From contig NZ_CAXHZC010000007.1 in assembly GCF_964021845.1 (NCBI RefSeq), positions 186,001-250,000 on the forward strand: a stretch of DNA of 64,000 nucleotides, written 5' to 3'. Of the stretch, positions 26,878-34,654 are shown in pieces. How positions within the stretch are numbered: position 1 is the stretch's first letter; each line of letters opens with the position of its first letter. A model generated the notes under the pieces. It saw nothing but the letters and a program-made list of their open reading frames with translations. It made no database searches and was not told where the DNA came from. The DNA is from Arcticibacterium sp964021845 (GTDB lineage Bacteria; Bacteroidota; Bacteroidia; Cytophagales; Spirosomataceae). The translations under genes and the position numbers were made by a program.

Positions 26878-28482
26878 ATGAAATACGACTACATAATAGT
26901 GGGAGCTGGAAGTGCTGGATGCGTTTTGGCCAACAGGCTTTCTGAAAACCCAGCGAATCAAGTTTTGCTTTTAGAAGCCGGCGGACCTGATAAAAAGCTA
27001 GAAATTCATATTCCAGCAGGATATGCAAAACTTCACCGAACTAAAGTGGACGGTGGCTACTATACAGAACCGCAAGAGCATATACTAAATAGAAAAATAT
27101 ACCTCCCAAGAGGGAAAGTGCTAGGAGGGTGTAGCTCTACAAACGCCATGGCATATGTACGAGGAAACCAGGAAGATTATAATGACTGGGCGGCCGCTGG
27201 GAACAAAGGCTGGAGCTATAAAGATATACTCCCATATTTTAAAAAGTCAGAACATAATGAAGACCATCAAGACCAATATCATGGTAGTGGCGGTGAGCTG
27301 AATATTACTTTTAATCAGAGTTTCGGAACGCCATTTTCAGAAGCGTTTATAAATTCTGCCATAGAACAGGGCTTTGAGCTAAACCCTGATTATAATGGAG
27401 CTTCGCAAAAAGGTGTAGGTAAATTTCAGTTTAGCATAAAAGACAGTAAAAGGCACAGTGCAGTTACTGCTTTTCTTAAACCCGCTTTTAAAAGAAAAAA
27501 CCTCCGCATAATTACCAGAGCTACTGTTAGGAAGGTCATTATAGAAAATGATAAAGCTACAGGCGTAGAAGTAGAACTTGGAAAAAACAATATTCAAACC
27601 TTTCAGGCTACTAATGAGATTATTCTTTCGGCTGGCTCTTTTGTTTCTCCTCAGTTATTGATGCTTTCTGGAATTGGCGAAAAAAGTCAATTAGAAAAAC
27701 ACGGTATCACATGCATTAAAGAACTGGATGGTGTAGGAAAAAACCTACAAGACCACCTTTTTTATGGTGTGAGTGGCCTTGCCAATACACAAGAAGGTCA
27801 AAACCACCATTTATCTTTATTCAATCAAACCAAAGATTTCATTCAATACCTCTTTACCAAAAAGGGAGCATTGACCATTGGCCCATTAGAGTCTGTAGCT
27901 TTTGGCTGCACCGCCGCTAGTCCGAATAGAATTGATTATCAATTACACTTTGCAGCCATAAACATTGGAAATGACTACACCGTGGATATTTACAATCACA
28001 AATCACTTCCAAAGCAAGATGGCTTCACCATTTTACCAACCCTTTTAAGACCTAAAAGTCGAGGGGAGATAAGCCTTAAGAGTTCTAATCCTTTTGACCA
28101 AGCACTTATCCAACCCAATTTCCTTTCAGAAGAAGCAGACAGACTTCTACTTTTAAACGCTGGCAAAAAAGCTTTAGCGATTTTACATTCTAATGCCTTC
28201 TCAAAACACATGAAGGCCCATTTAACTCCGCCAGATTATAGTTCTGATGAAGCATTTATGGACCACATTTTAAAACAAGTAGAAACGGTCTACCATCCTG
28301 TAGGAACTTGCAAAATGGGGGCTGACGACATGGCTGTTGTAGACGAAAAATTAAGAGTCAAAGGAATTGAAAACTTGAGAGTAATTGATGGTTCCATTAT
28401 GCCGACCATAGTTTCTGGTAATACCAACGCTCCCATCTATATGATTGCTGAAAAAGGGGCAGCTGCTATTCTTAAGGATTAA
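26878..28482 (+). CDS. GMC-family FAD-dependent alcohol oxidoreductase
   Basis: 534 residues from ATG 26878; an in-frame TTG lies just before it. Dinucleotide-binding YIIVGAGSAGCVLANRLSEN at the N-terminus, GMC signature 1 PRGKVLGGCSSTNAMAYVRG, signature 2 GSFVSPQLLMLSGIG, and the catalytic C-terminal VYHPVGTCKMG and SGNTNAPIYMIAEKGA. Related to choline dehydrogenase and to the membrane-associated alkanol dehydrogenase AlkJ. It oxidises an alcohol to an aldehyde. No Tat or Sec signal. First gene of the lipid-oxidation operon. Fatty alcohol as substrate is inferred from the neighbours. Confidence 0.88.
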   Translation: MKYDYIIVGAGSAGCVLANRLSENPANQVLLLEAGGPDKKLEIHIPAGYAKLHRTKVDGGYYTEPQEHILNRKIYLPRGKVLGGCSSTNAMAYVRGNQEDYNDWAAAGNKGWSYKDILPYFKKSEHNEDHQDQYHGSGGELNITFNQSFGTPFSEAFINSAIEQGFELNPDYNGASQKGVGKFQFSIKDSKRHSAVTAFLKPAFKRKNLRIITRATVRKVIIENDKATGVEVELGKNNIQTFQATNEIILSAGSFVSPQLLMLSGIGEKSQLEKHGITCIKELDGVGKNLQDHLFYGVSGLANTQEGQNHHLSLFNQTKDFIQYLFTKKGALTIGPLESVAFGCTAASPNRIDYQLHFAAINIGNDYTVDIYNHKSLPKQDGFTILPTLLRPKSRGEISLKSSNPFDQALIQPNFLSEEADRLLLLNAGKKALAILHSNAFSKHMKAHLTPPDYSSDEAFMDHILKQVETVYHPVGTCKMGADDMAVVDEKLRVKGIENLRVIDGSIMPTIVSGNTNAPIYMIAEKGAAAILKD

Positions 28483-28561
28483 TTTCAAAACAGGGCATAG
28501 CTTTAATTATTCAAACAATATTTTGTACTTTTCTGATTCATTCATCAAGCTAAACTAAAAA

Positions 28562-29407
28562 TTGGAAAACATCATAAACTACTTTGATACCATTCCACCC
28601 CTTCATAGAACCATAATTCTTGTAGGAGGAATAGCCTTCTTTTGGATTTTGGAGTCAATATCTCCTTTGTTTGAATTCAAGTATAAAAAGGTCAAACACG
28701 CTGGTCTAAACATTTTCTTTACCCTAACCACCATTCTGGTCAATTTTCCCCTTGCTTTTATCCTTGTAAAATCATCAGACTGGGTAGTAAAAAATGACTT
28801 CGGTATTATTAATTGGCTTCCAGAAATGCCCATTTGGGCCTACGCCATTTTGGGTTTAATGATTCTTGATTTAATAGGAGCATACTTTATTCACTGGCTA
28901 GAGCATCAAGTAAAATGGATGTGGATGTTTCATTTAATTCATCATTCCGACCTTAATGTGGACACCACTTCAGCAAATAGACACCATCCTGGCGAAAGCG
29001 TTTTTAGGCTTGTATTTACTACCATAGCAGTAGTGATAACGGGTGCACCCATGTGGATGGTTTTCATGTATCAATCTATCTCGGTGGTGCTTTCTCAGTT
29101 TAATCATGCCAATATAAACCTACCAAATAACGTTCATAAAATACTGAGCTACTTTATAGTAACACCTAACATGCACCATGTGCATCACCATTACACACAA
29201 CCATATACCGACTCGAACTATGGAAATATTTTTTCTATTTGGGACAGAATTTTCGGTACGTATAGTAGTTTAGAAAAAAATAAATTAATCTATGGAATAG
29301 ATACCTACATGTCTCCTGAGGAAAACGAGCATATTGGCTCCCTCTTAAAAATTCCTTTTGAAGCATATCGAGATCCTGAAAACGAAAAATATAATAAAAA
29401 ACCGTGA
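28562..29407 (+). CDS. Sterol desaturase/fatty acid hydroxylase family membrane di-iron enzyme
   Basis: 281 residues starting at TTG 28562; no ATG precedes the conserved region. Four or so membrane helices and the di-iron histidine clusters: His111-x3-His115, His124-x2-His127-His128 (FHLIHHSD), and His205/206/208-210 (TPNMHHVHHHY). The family inserts oxygen or desaturates lipids using O2. The stop overlaps the GTG start of the KASIII gene (GTGA), showing translational coupling. Substrate unknown; the operon points to a lipid chain. Confidence 0.88.
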   Translation: MENIINYFDTIPPLHRTIILVGGIAFFWILESISPLFEFKYKKVKHAGLNIFFTLTTILVNFPLAFILVKSSDWVVKNDFGIINWLPEMPIWAYAILGLMILDLIGAYFIHWLEHQVKWMWMFHLIHHSDLNVDTTSANRHHPGESVFRLVFTTIAVVITGAPMWMVFMYQSISVVLSQFNHANINLPNNVHKILSYFIVTPNMHHVHHHYTQPYTDSNYGNIFSIWDRIFGTYSSLEKNKLIYGIDTYMSPEENEHIGSLLKIPFEAYRDPENEKYNKKP

Positions 29408-30468
29408 GCATAGTCATAAAAGGTACCGGAACAGAACTTCCAGAAAGAGTCATAAAGAACGACTACTTCCTTGACCATCAATTCATGAGCCCTGATGGCG
29501 TTCCAAATCCCAAACCGCAAGCAGAAATAATAGCCAAACTAGAAGCTATTACAGGAATAAAAGAAAGGCACTACATTGCAAAAGAAGGAGACTCAGCTCC
29601 ACTAATGGTAGCTGCTGCCCAAAAAGCCATTCAAGATTCTGGGCTCAACAAAAACGAGATTGACGGTATCATAGTGGCTCATAATGCTGGTAACATGCTA
29701 GAAGGCACCGCTGGTTTTCATACCGTGCCTAATATGGCTGCTATTTTGAAAAACAAGCTCGCAATAAGTAATCATGAGTGTTTTGCTTATGACATTCTCT
29801 TTGGCTGCCCAGGCTGGATTCAAGGAATAATTCAAGCCAAACAGGCGATAGAAGCTGGCGATGCCACAAACGTTTTGGTACTCGGCATTGAAGTGGCCTC
29901 TAGACTCTTAGACCCTCATGATTTAGATTCCATGATTTTGGCGGATGGCTGTGGTGCAGCCATAATATCCTCTTCAGAAGAAACCGATTTAGGAATTTTA
30001 TCATATGCCACATTTTCTCATGCTCAAGAAGACCTTGGCTGCATTTATTTAGACAAATCAAATAATCCTGACTTAGACCTTCCTACACTATTCAAAATGA
30101 ATGGTAAGGATGTTTATAGATATGCCACCGTTTGGGTACCAAGGGTTATAAAAAAAGCTCTCGATAAAGCCAAACTAACCGTTGCAGACGTAGATATGTT
30201 TTTGTTTCATCAAGCCAACGGTAAAATGCTGCATGCTTTTGCAAACAATTTAGCTGAAATGTATGGCATGGAAGGCACTTCGTTTGAAGGTAAAATACCA
30301 ACCACCATTCAGTTTACCGGAAATACTTCGGTAGCTACTGTTCCAACCATGCTCGCTTTGATTTTGAAAAAACAGCTAGGCGACTACGAAATAAAAAAAG
30401 GAATGACCGTAGTAATGGCTTCGGTAGGTGCTGGCATGCATTGTAATGCCCTCGTTTATAAGTTTTAA
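29404..30468 (+). CDS. 3-oxoacyl-ACP synthase III family protein (KASIII/FabH-like)
   Basis: 354 residues from GTG 29404. Complete Cys-His-Asn triad: Cys135 in LFGCPGWIQG, His268 in FLFHQANGKM, Asn306 in TGNTSVATVP. It therefore looks like an active condensing enzyme, not an HMG-CoA synthase-like relic. KASIII enzymes join acyl-CoA with malonyl-ACP; related OleA joins two acyl-CoAs. A second fabH for housekeeping is expected elsewhere. Placed between a hydroxylase and an aldehyde dehydrogenase, which is unusual for a fatty-acid synthase gene. Confidence 0.88.
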   Translation: MSIVIKGTGTELPERVIKNDYFLDHQFMSPDGVPNPKPQAEIIAKLEAITGIKERHYIAKEGDSAPLMVAAAQKAIQDSGLNKNEIDGIIVAHNAGNMLEGTAGFHTVPNMAAILKNKLAISNHECFAYDILFGCPGWIQGIIQAKQAIEAGDATNVLVLGIEVASRLLDPHDLDSMILADGCGAAIISSSEETDLGILSYATFSHAQEDLGCIYLDKSNNPDLDLPTLFKMNGKDVYRYATVWVPRVIKKALDKAKLTVADVDMFLFHQANGKMLHAFANNLAEMYGMEGTSFEGKIPTTIQFTGNTSVATVPTMLALILKKQLGDYEIKKGMTVVMASVGAGMHCNALVYKF

Positions 30469-30481
30469 AAACAACATAAAA

Positions 30482-31900
30482 ATGGATAAAGTAGCAGACT
30501 CAAATAAGACAGAACAAATTCGTGACACTTTTGCTGCTCAAAAAGCCAATCAGTATGTTATTGCCAACTGCACCATTAAGGAAAGAAAAGCAAAGCTTAA
30601 GGCTTTAAATAATGCCGTAGAATTTACCTATAGAGATAAAATTAGAGCAGCCATGATGGCGGACTTCAAAAAGCCAGCAGAAGATGTTGACCTTAATGAA
30701 ATTTTTATCATCAAAAACGAGGTTAAAGAAGCACTTCACCATTTAGGACAGTGGACCAGAGACCAAGCGGTAAGTACTCCAATAAGTCTTTTGGGCTCTA
30801 AATCATATATAAAGTATGAACCAAAAGGGGTTTGCTTGATTATCTCTCCATGGAATTTCCCTTTTAACCTGACATTTGGCCCACTGGTTTCGGCCATTGC
30901 AGCAGGAAACACGGTTATCATAAAACCTTCAGAAATGACACCTAACAGCTCTGCTATTATTAAAGAAATAGTGGAAGAACTTTTTGACCCTAATGAGGTT
31001 GCTGTTTTTGAAGGGGCGGTTGAAACGTCAACGGCTTTGCTCGAGCTACCATTTAACCATATATTTTTCACAGGCTCTCCTGCCGTAGGTAAAATAGTGA
31101 TGAAGGCTGCCGCCAAAAACCTATGCTCTGTTACGCTAGAACTGGGCGGAAAATCACCAACCATAGTTGACGAAACCGCTTCCGTTAAATCAACGGCAAA
31201 AAGGCTTATTTGGGGTAAATTCCTAAATACGGGTCAAATATGCATTGCTCCTGATTATCTCTATGTACACGAAAATAAGAGGGAGGAACTCATAGCTGAG
31301 ATGAAAAATGTCTTGGTAAAGTTTTTTGGAGAAAACCCAGAAAACTCTGATTCTTACAGCAGAATGGTCAACACCAAACATGCCGAAAGAGTAATGGGCT
31401 ATGTCAAAGATGCTGTAGCTAAAGGTGCCAAAGTAATAGCAGGAGGTCAGTCAAATGAAAAATACATTGCCCCTACATTGATAACAGATGTGGCTAAAGA
31501 CAGCTCATTAATGTTGAATGAAATATTTGGCCCCGTTTTACCCATTTTTACCTTTCAAAATATTGACGAAGTCATAGGTGAAATAAACGCTGGAGAAAAA
31601 CCACTGGCACTTTATATCTATAGCAACAGTAATAAAAACACAGATTATATATTAAATAACACAAGAGCTGGCACCACTTGTATCAACAATAACGACGTCC
31701 AGTTTTTTAACGGAAACCTTCCTTTTGGTGGTTCTAATAATAGCGGTATTGGGAAATCACATGGCTACTATGGATTCCTTGCCTTTTCAAATGCAAGAGG
31801 AGTTTACAAACAAATTATCCCTGGTGCTATTGAAATGATTATGCCTCCCTACACAGGCTTCAAAAGAAAACTAATTGCCCTTACATTAAAATACTTTTAA
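30482..31900 (+). CDS. Class-3-like (fatty) aldehyde dehydrogenase
   Basis: 472 residues from ATG 30482. The longer frame from 30428 overlaps the KASIII gene and is not needed. Motifs: ISPWNFPFNLTFGPLVSAIA, IIKPSE, FFTGSPAVGK, LELGGKSP with Glu220, and NTGQICIAPDY with the nucleophile Cys254. The C-terminus MPPYTGFKRKLIALTLKYF matches the basic-hydrophobic tail of ALDH3-type enzymes that act on long-chain or aromatic aldehydes. NAD(P)-dependent oxidation of an aldehyde to the acid. 13 bases after KASIII and 4 bases before the ligase. Confidence 0.9.
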   Translation: MDKVADSNKTEQIRDTFAAQKANQYVIANCTIKERKAKLKALNNAVEFTYRDKIRAAMMADFKKPAEDVDLNEIFIIKNEVKEALHHLGQWTRDQAVSTPISLLGSKSYIKYEPKGVCLIISPWNFPFNLTFGPLVSAIAAGNTVIIKPSEMTPNSSAIIKEIVEELFDPNEVAVFEGAVETSTALLELPFNHIFFTGSPAVGKIVMKAAAKNLCSVTLELGGKSPTIVDETASVKSTAKRLIWGKFLNTGQICIAPDYLYVHENKREELIAEMKNVLVKFFGENPENSDSYSRMVNTKHAERVMGYVKDAVAKGAKVIAGGQSNEKYIAPTLITDVAKDSSLMLNEIFGPVLPIFTFQNIDEVIGEINAGEKPLALYIYSNSNKNTDYILNNTRAGTTCINNNDVQFFNGNLPFGGSNNSGIGKSHGYYGFLAFSNARGVYKQIIPGAIEMIMPPYTGFKRKLIALTLKYF

Positions 31901-31904
31901 GACT

Positions 31905-33452
31905 ATGCTTAATTTATCAACCTGCCTCCAAGAAAGTGCTAGAAAATACCCTACTCGCACGGCCTACATCTTTGGCGAAACTGAATTGAACTTTGCTCAA
32001 ATAAACGGTGCTGCCAATCAAGTAGCGAATGGCTTAGTGGCCAAAGGGATAAAACCAGGAGACAAAGTTGCCTTGAGCTGTTTTAACCTCCCTTACTTTC
32101 CAATCATTTATTATGGTATTTTAAAAGCTGGGGCAGCCGTAGTGCCTTTAAGTGTTCTACTAAAAAAAGACGAAATAGCTTATCACTTGTCTGATAGTGG
32201 TGCCAAGGCATATTTCTGTTTTATAGGTACTGAAGATTTGCCGATGGGAAAAATGGGTTACGATGGCTTCCAACAAGCAAACTCTTGTGAGCATTTCTTC
32301 ATGATTATGCCAAAGCCAGAAATGCCCTCTAGCATAGAAGGCACACAAACTTTAGGCAGCTTAATGAATGGACAATCTCCACTGTTTGACACCGTTCAAA
32401 CTGGTGCAGAAGACACCGCTGTGGTAATTTATACTTCGGGTACTACAGGAAAGCCAAAAGGTGCAGAATTAACACATAGTAACTTACTTCAAAATGCCAT
32501 TCTTTCGGCAGATTTGGTTACTATGAACACTGATGACACTCTGCTAATAGTTCTTCCATTGTTTCATATTTTCGCCATGACTGTACTTATGAATGCAGCC
32601 ACCTACAGAGGAGCAAAGTCCGTTTTATTGCCAAAGTTTGATGCAGCATCTGTTTTTTCTCTTATGCAAGAGCACAAAGTGAGCGTTTTTGCCGGTGTAC
32701 CAAGTATGTATTGGGGGCTATTAAACTATAAAGAAGAGAATTTCGATTATGCTCAAATAGCTTCAAATTTAAAGATTTGTGTGTCCGGTGGTGCGGCTCT
32801 TCCTGTAAATGTTTTAGAGGAATTTGAAGCTCGTTTTAAAGTTGATATTATAGAAGGGTATGGCATGTCCGAAGGCTCACCTGTGGTGACTTTTAATCAA
32901 TTAGACCTTGGAAGAAAACCTGGCTCCGTAGGAAAACCTGTTTGGGGAGTTGATGTCAAAATAGTGGATGCCGAAGATAACGAAGTACCTGTAGGCGAAA
33001 AAGGAGAACTTATTTACCGTGGGCACAATGTGATGAAAGGTTATTTAAACAGGCCTGACGCAAACGCCAAAACACTTAAAAATGGCTGGCTTTACTCTGG
33101 CGATGTTGCTATCAAAGATGAAGATGGATTCTTTTTCATCGTAGATCGTACCAAAGAAATGATTATCAGAGGTGGTTTAAATGTTTATCCTAGAGAAGTA
33201 GAAGAGGTAATCATGCAGCATGACATGGTTTCTATGGTGGCCGTAATAGGCATACCAAACGAAAGGAGAGGCGAAGAAATAAGAGCCTGCGTGGTTTTAA
33301 AACCTGGTCAAACCATCAGCGAAGAGGATTTAATAGCTTGGACAAAGGAGCGTATAGCCGCCTATAAATACCCAAGAGAAGTAAGGTTTATGGATGCACT
33401 TCCTATGAGTGCTACCGGAAAAATATTGAAGAAAGAGATTAGTAGGGATTAA
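31905..33452 (+). CDS. Long-chain acyl-CoA ligase (ANL family)
   Basis: 515 residues. P-loop IYTSGTTGKPKGAE (about 175-188), the conserved IIEGYGMSEGSPVV, LYSGDVAIKDEDGFFFIVDR, MIIRGGLNVYPREVEEVI and the catalytic lysine region MSATGKILKKEI. Activates a carboxylic acid with ATP and CoA. As the last gene of the operon it would convert the acid made by the aldehyde dehydrogenase to acyl-CoA for beta-oxidation. Followed by a strong terminator. Confidence 0.9.
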   Translation: MLNLSTCLQESARKYPTRTAYIFGETELNFAQINGAANQVANGLVAKGIKPGDKVALSCFNLPYFPIIYYGILKAGAAVVPLSVLLKKDEIAYHLSDSGAKAYFCFIGTEDLPMGKMGYDGFQQANSCEHFFMIMPKPEMPSSIEGTQTLGSLMNGQSPLFDTVQTGAEDTAVVIYTSGTTGKPKGAELTHSNLLQNAILSADLVTMNTDDTLLIVLPLFHIFAMTVLMNAATYRGAKSVLLPKFDAASVFSLMQEHKVSVFAGVPSMYWGLLNYKEENFDYAQIASNLKICVSGGAALPVNVLEEFEARFKVDIIEGYGMSEGSPVVTFNQLDLGRKPGSVGKPVWGVDVKIVDAEDNEVPVGEKGELIYRGHNVMKGYLNRPDANAKTLKNGWLYSGDVAIKDEDGFFFIVDRTKEMIIRGGLNVYPREVEEVIMQHDMVSMVAVIGIPNERRGEEIRACVVLKPGQTISEEDLIAWTKERIAAYKYPREVRFMDALPMSATGKILKKEISRD

Positions 33453-33466
33453 CTTCCACTAAAATT

Positions 33467-33503
33467 AAATCCGTGTTCCTATTGATTTATAGAACACGGA
33501 TTT
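33467..33503 (+). repeat. Direct repeat copy 1 of a palindromic element
   Basis: Same orientation as 34597-34632. Arms are identical, and the 13-base loops differ only at the first and last base. The two copies bracket the lone FGE-like gene. Confidence 0.8.
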
Positions 33504-33507
33504 TTTT
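33467..33507 (+). terminator. Terminator of the lipid-oxidation operon
   Basis: AAATCCGTGTTC (33467-33478), 13-base loop, GAACACGGATTT (33492-33503): perfect 12-bp stem followed by a run of seven T (33501-33507). A near-identical copy lies at 34597-34632. Confidence 0.85.
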
Positions 33508-33613
33508 GATTAGACACGGATGCCTAGCGGCACACACGGTGGCAAGTTCTTCTGGAAAATCGTACTTGCCGTAAAAGCAAAATCTGTGTGCTATATCACA
33601 AATAAATAAACTT

Positions 33614-34459
33614 TCATTCCCCCCATTTCTTCCAAGAACCTACGCATCTAAAACCTGTCCACGCATTGGGACCTTCAAATTTATTCTTAATACTTTCAGG
33701 TTCTTTCTCATAATAATTTCCACCCATAGAATAACCTTCTTCCAGGATTATTTCCGAGACGTTATCGTTCATTTTAAGTATTGGGTTTCTATTCCTAGTC
33801 ACTTGATAACCTATAAAAACATTAGACAAGCCGTTTTCAATAGTACTCCCTTCTAAATTGTAATTCTCTGCCAATATGTGCCTATTTTTTTTCTTATATC
33901 TCCCATCGATATCGTCGGCATATTTTAGGGAAACCCGCCACTCTTTCTCTGTGGGAATCCTAAATTCAAAATAGTATAGCTTATCCTTCAGTTCAGGATG
34001 AGACTTAAAAATTTCATTAATACTAGTACTCTCCCCTTTCTTAAAAAAGTCCTCCGAAACCAATTTTAACTCCTTTAAAATATAACTAAAGAGTGTTTCC
34101 GTTCTCCAATCTGCAAATCCTTTGGCTTGATCTAGACTAACAGAAATAAGCGGAAAGTCTCTATAACCTGGATATCTTAAATAGTCTTTTTCTAACCCTA
34201 TCACTCCGTCCCAATCTAACTTTAGCGAGTTGTATTGTTTTGAAGAATCTCCATTAACCTCTTTAGTATTATAGTCATAAAGCAACCAATCGATATTTGA
34301 CATCTCAACTTGGTCACAAAAAAGAGTATCATTTACTTGAATCATATTTGGAGGGACAAAAGACCGATAATTTTCTAATGTCAATTTCTTTTGCCCAAAA
34401 CATCCCAAAGGTAAAATGCCTGAAATAAGCAATACATAATATTTGAAAGTTCGTTTCAT
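33614..34459 (-). CDS. Secreted FGE/SUMF1-like domain protein
   Basis: 281 residues with a signal peptide (YYVLLISGILPLGCFGQ); the Cys could be lipidated, but the lipobox is poor. The rest resembles the formylglycine-generating-enzyme/GldK fold: ISVSLDQAKGFADWRTE, FRIPTEKEWRVSLKYA, MNDNVSEIILE, YSMGGNYYE, and the closing TGFRCVGSWKKWG. The paired catalytic cysteines of true FGE are not evident, so a structural or gliding/secretion-related role is more likely than sulfatase maturation. Isolated gene flanked by direct repeats. Confidence 0.7.
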   Translation of the reverse strand: MKRTFKYYVLLISGILPLGCFGQKKLTLENYRSFVPPNMIQVNDTLFCDQVEMSNIDWLLYDYNTKEVNGDSSKQYNSLKLDWDGVIGLEKDYLRYPGYRDFPLISVSLDQAKGFADWRTETLFSYILKELKLVSEDFFKKGESTSINEIFKSHPELKDKLYYFEFRIPTEKEWRVSLKYADDIDGRYKKKNRHILAENYNLEGSTIENGLSNVFIGYQVTRNRNPILKMNDNVSEIILEEGYSMGGNYYEKEPESIKNKFEGPNAWTGFRCVGSWKKWGE

Positions 34460-34577
34460 TCTGGACTAATTATAAATGTTTAAGATTACGAACTCCAGAC
34501 AATTTAGAGAATAGTTCTAATTCTTATAGGAATCTAATCCTACTTATCCTAAAACAAAATCCATGTCCAATCCTAGT

Positions 34578-34592
34578 CTGCCGACAGGCAGG
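34578..34592. repeat. Short REP-like GC-rich palindrome
   Basis: CTGCC-GACA-GGCAG plus a trailing G, in otherwise AT-rich sequence. This is the sort of short scattered palindrome common in Bacteroidota genomes. It abuts direct repeat copy 2. Confidence 0.5.
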
Positions 34593-34596
34593 CGTA

Positions 34597-34632
34597 AAAT
34601 CCGTGTTCTTATTGATTTATGGAACACGGATT
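34597..34632 (+). repeat. Direct repeat copy 2 of the palindromic element
   Basis: AAATCCGTGTTC (34597-34608), 13-base loop, GAACACGGATT (34622-34632). It matches 33467-33502 at all but two loop positions. It lacks the T run, so it is probably not an efficient plus-strand terminator. It lies 22 bases from the 3' end of the convergent symporter gene. Confidence 0.8.
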
Positions 34633-34654
34633 ATAGACCGTCAATTAATTTGAC

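Noticed and set aside
19234..33452. One large fatty-acid gene cluster including fadD
   Set aside because: fadD is separated from the lipid-oxidation operon by gyrB, the NagX-like gene, sppA and recX, with its own terminator, so they are separate units.
33541..33570. Inverted repeat GGCAAGT/ACTTGCC after the lipid operon terminator
   Set aside because: Seven-base arms with a 16-base loop and no T run; too weak to call as terminator or operator.
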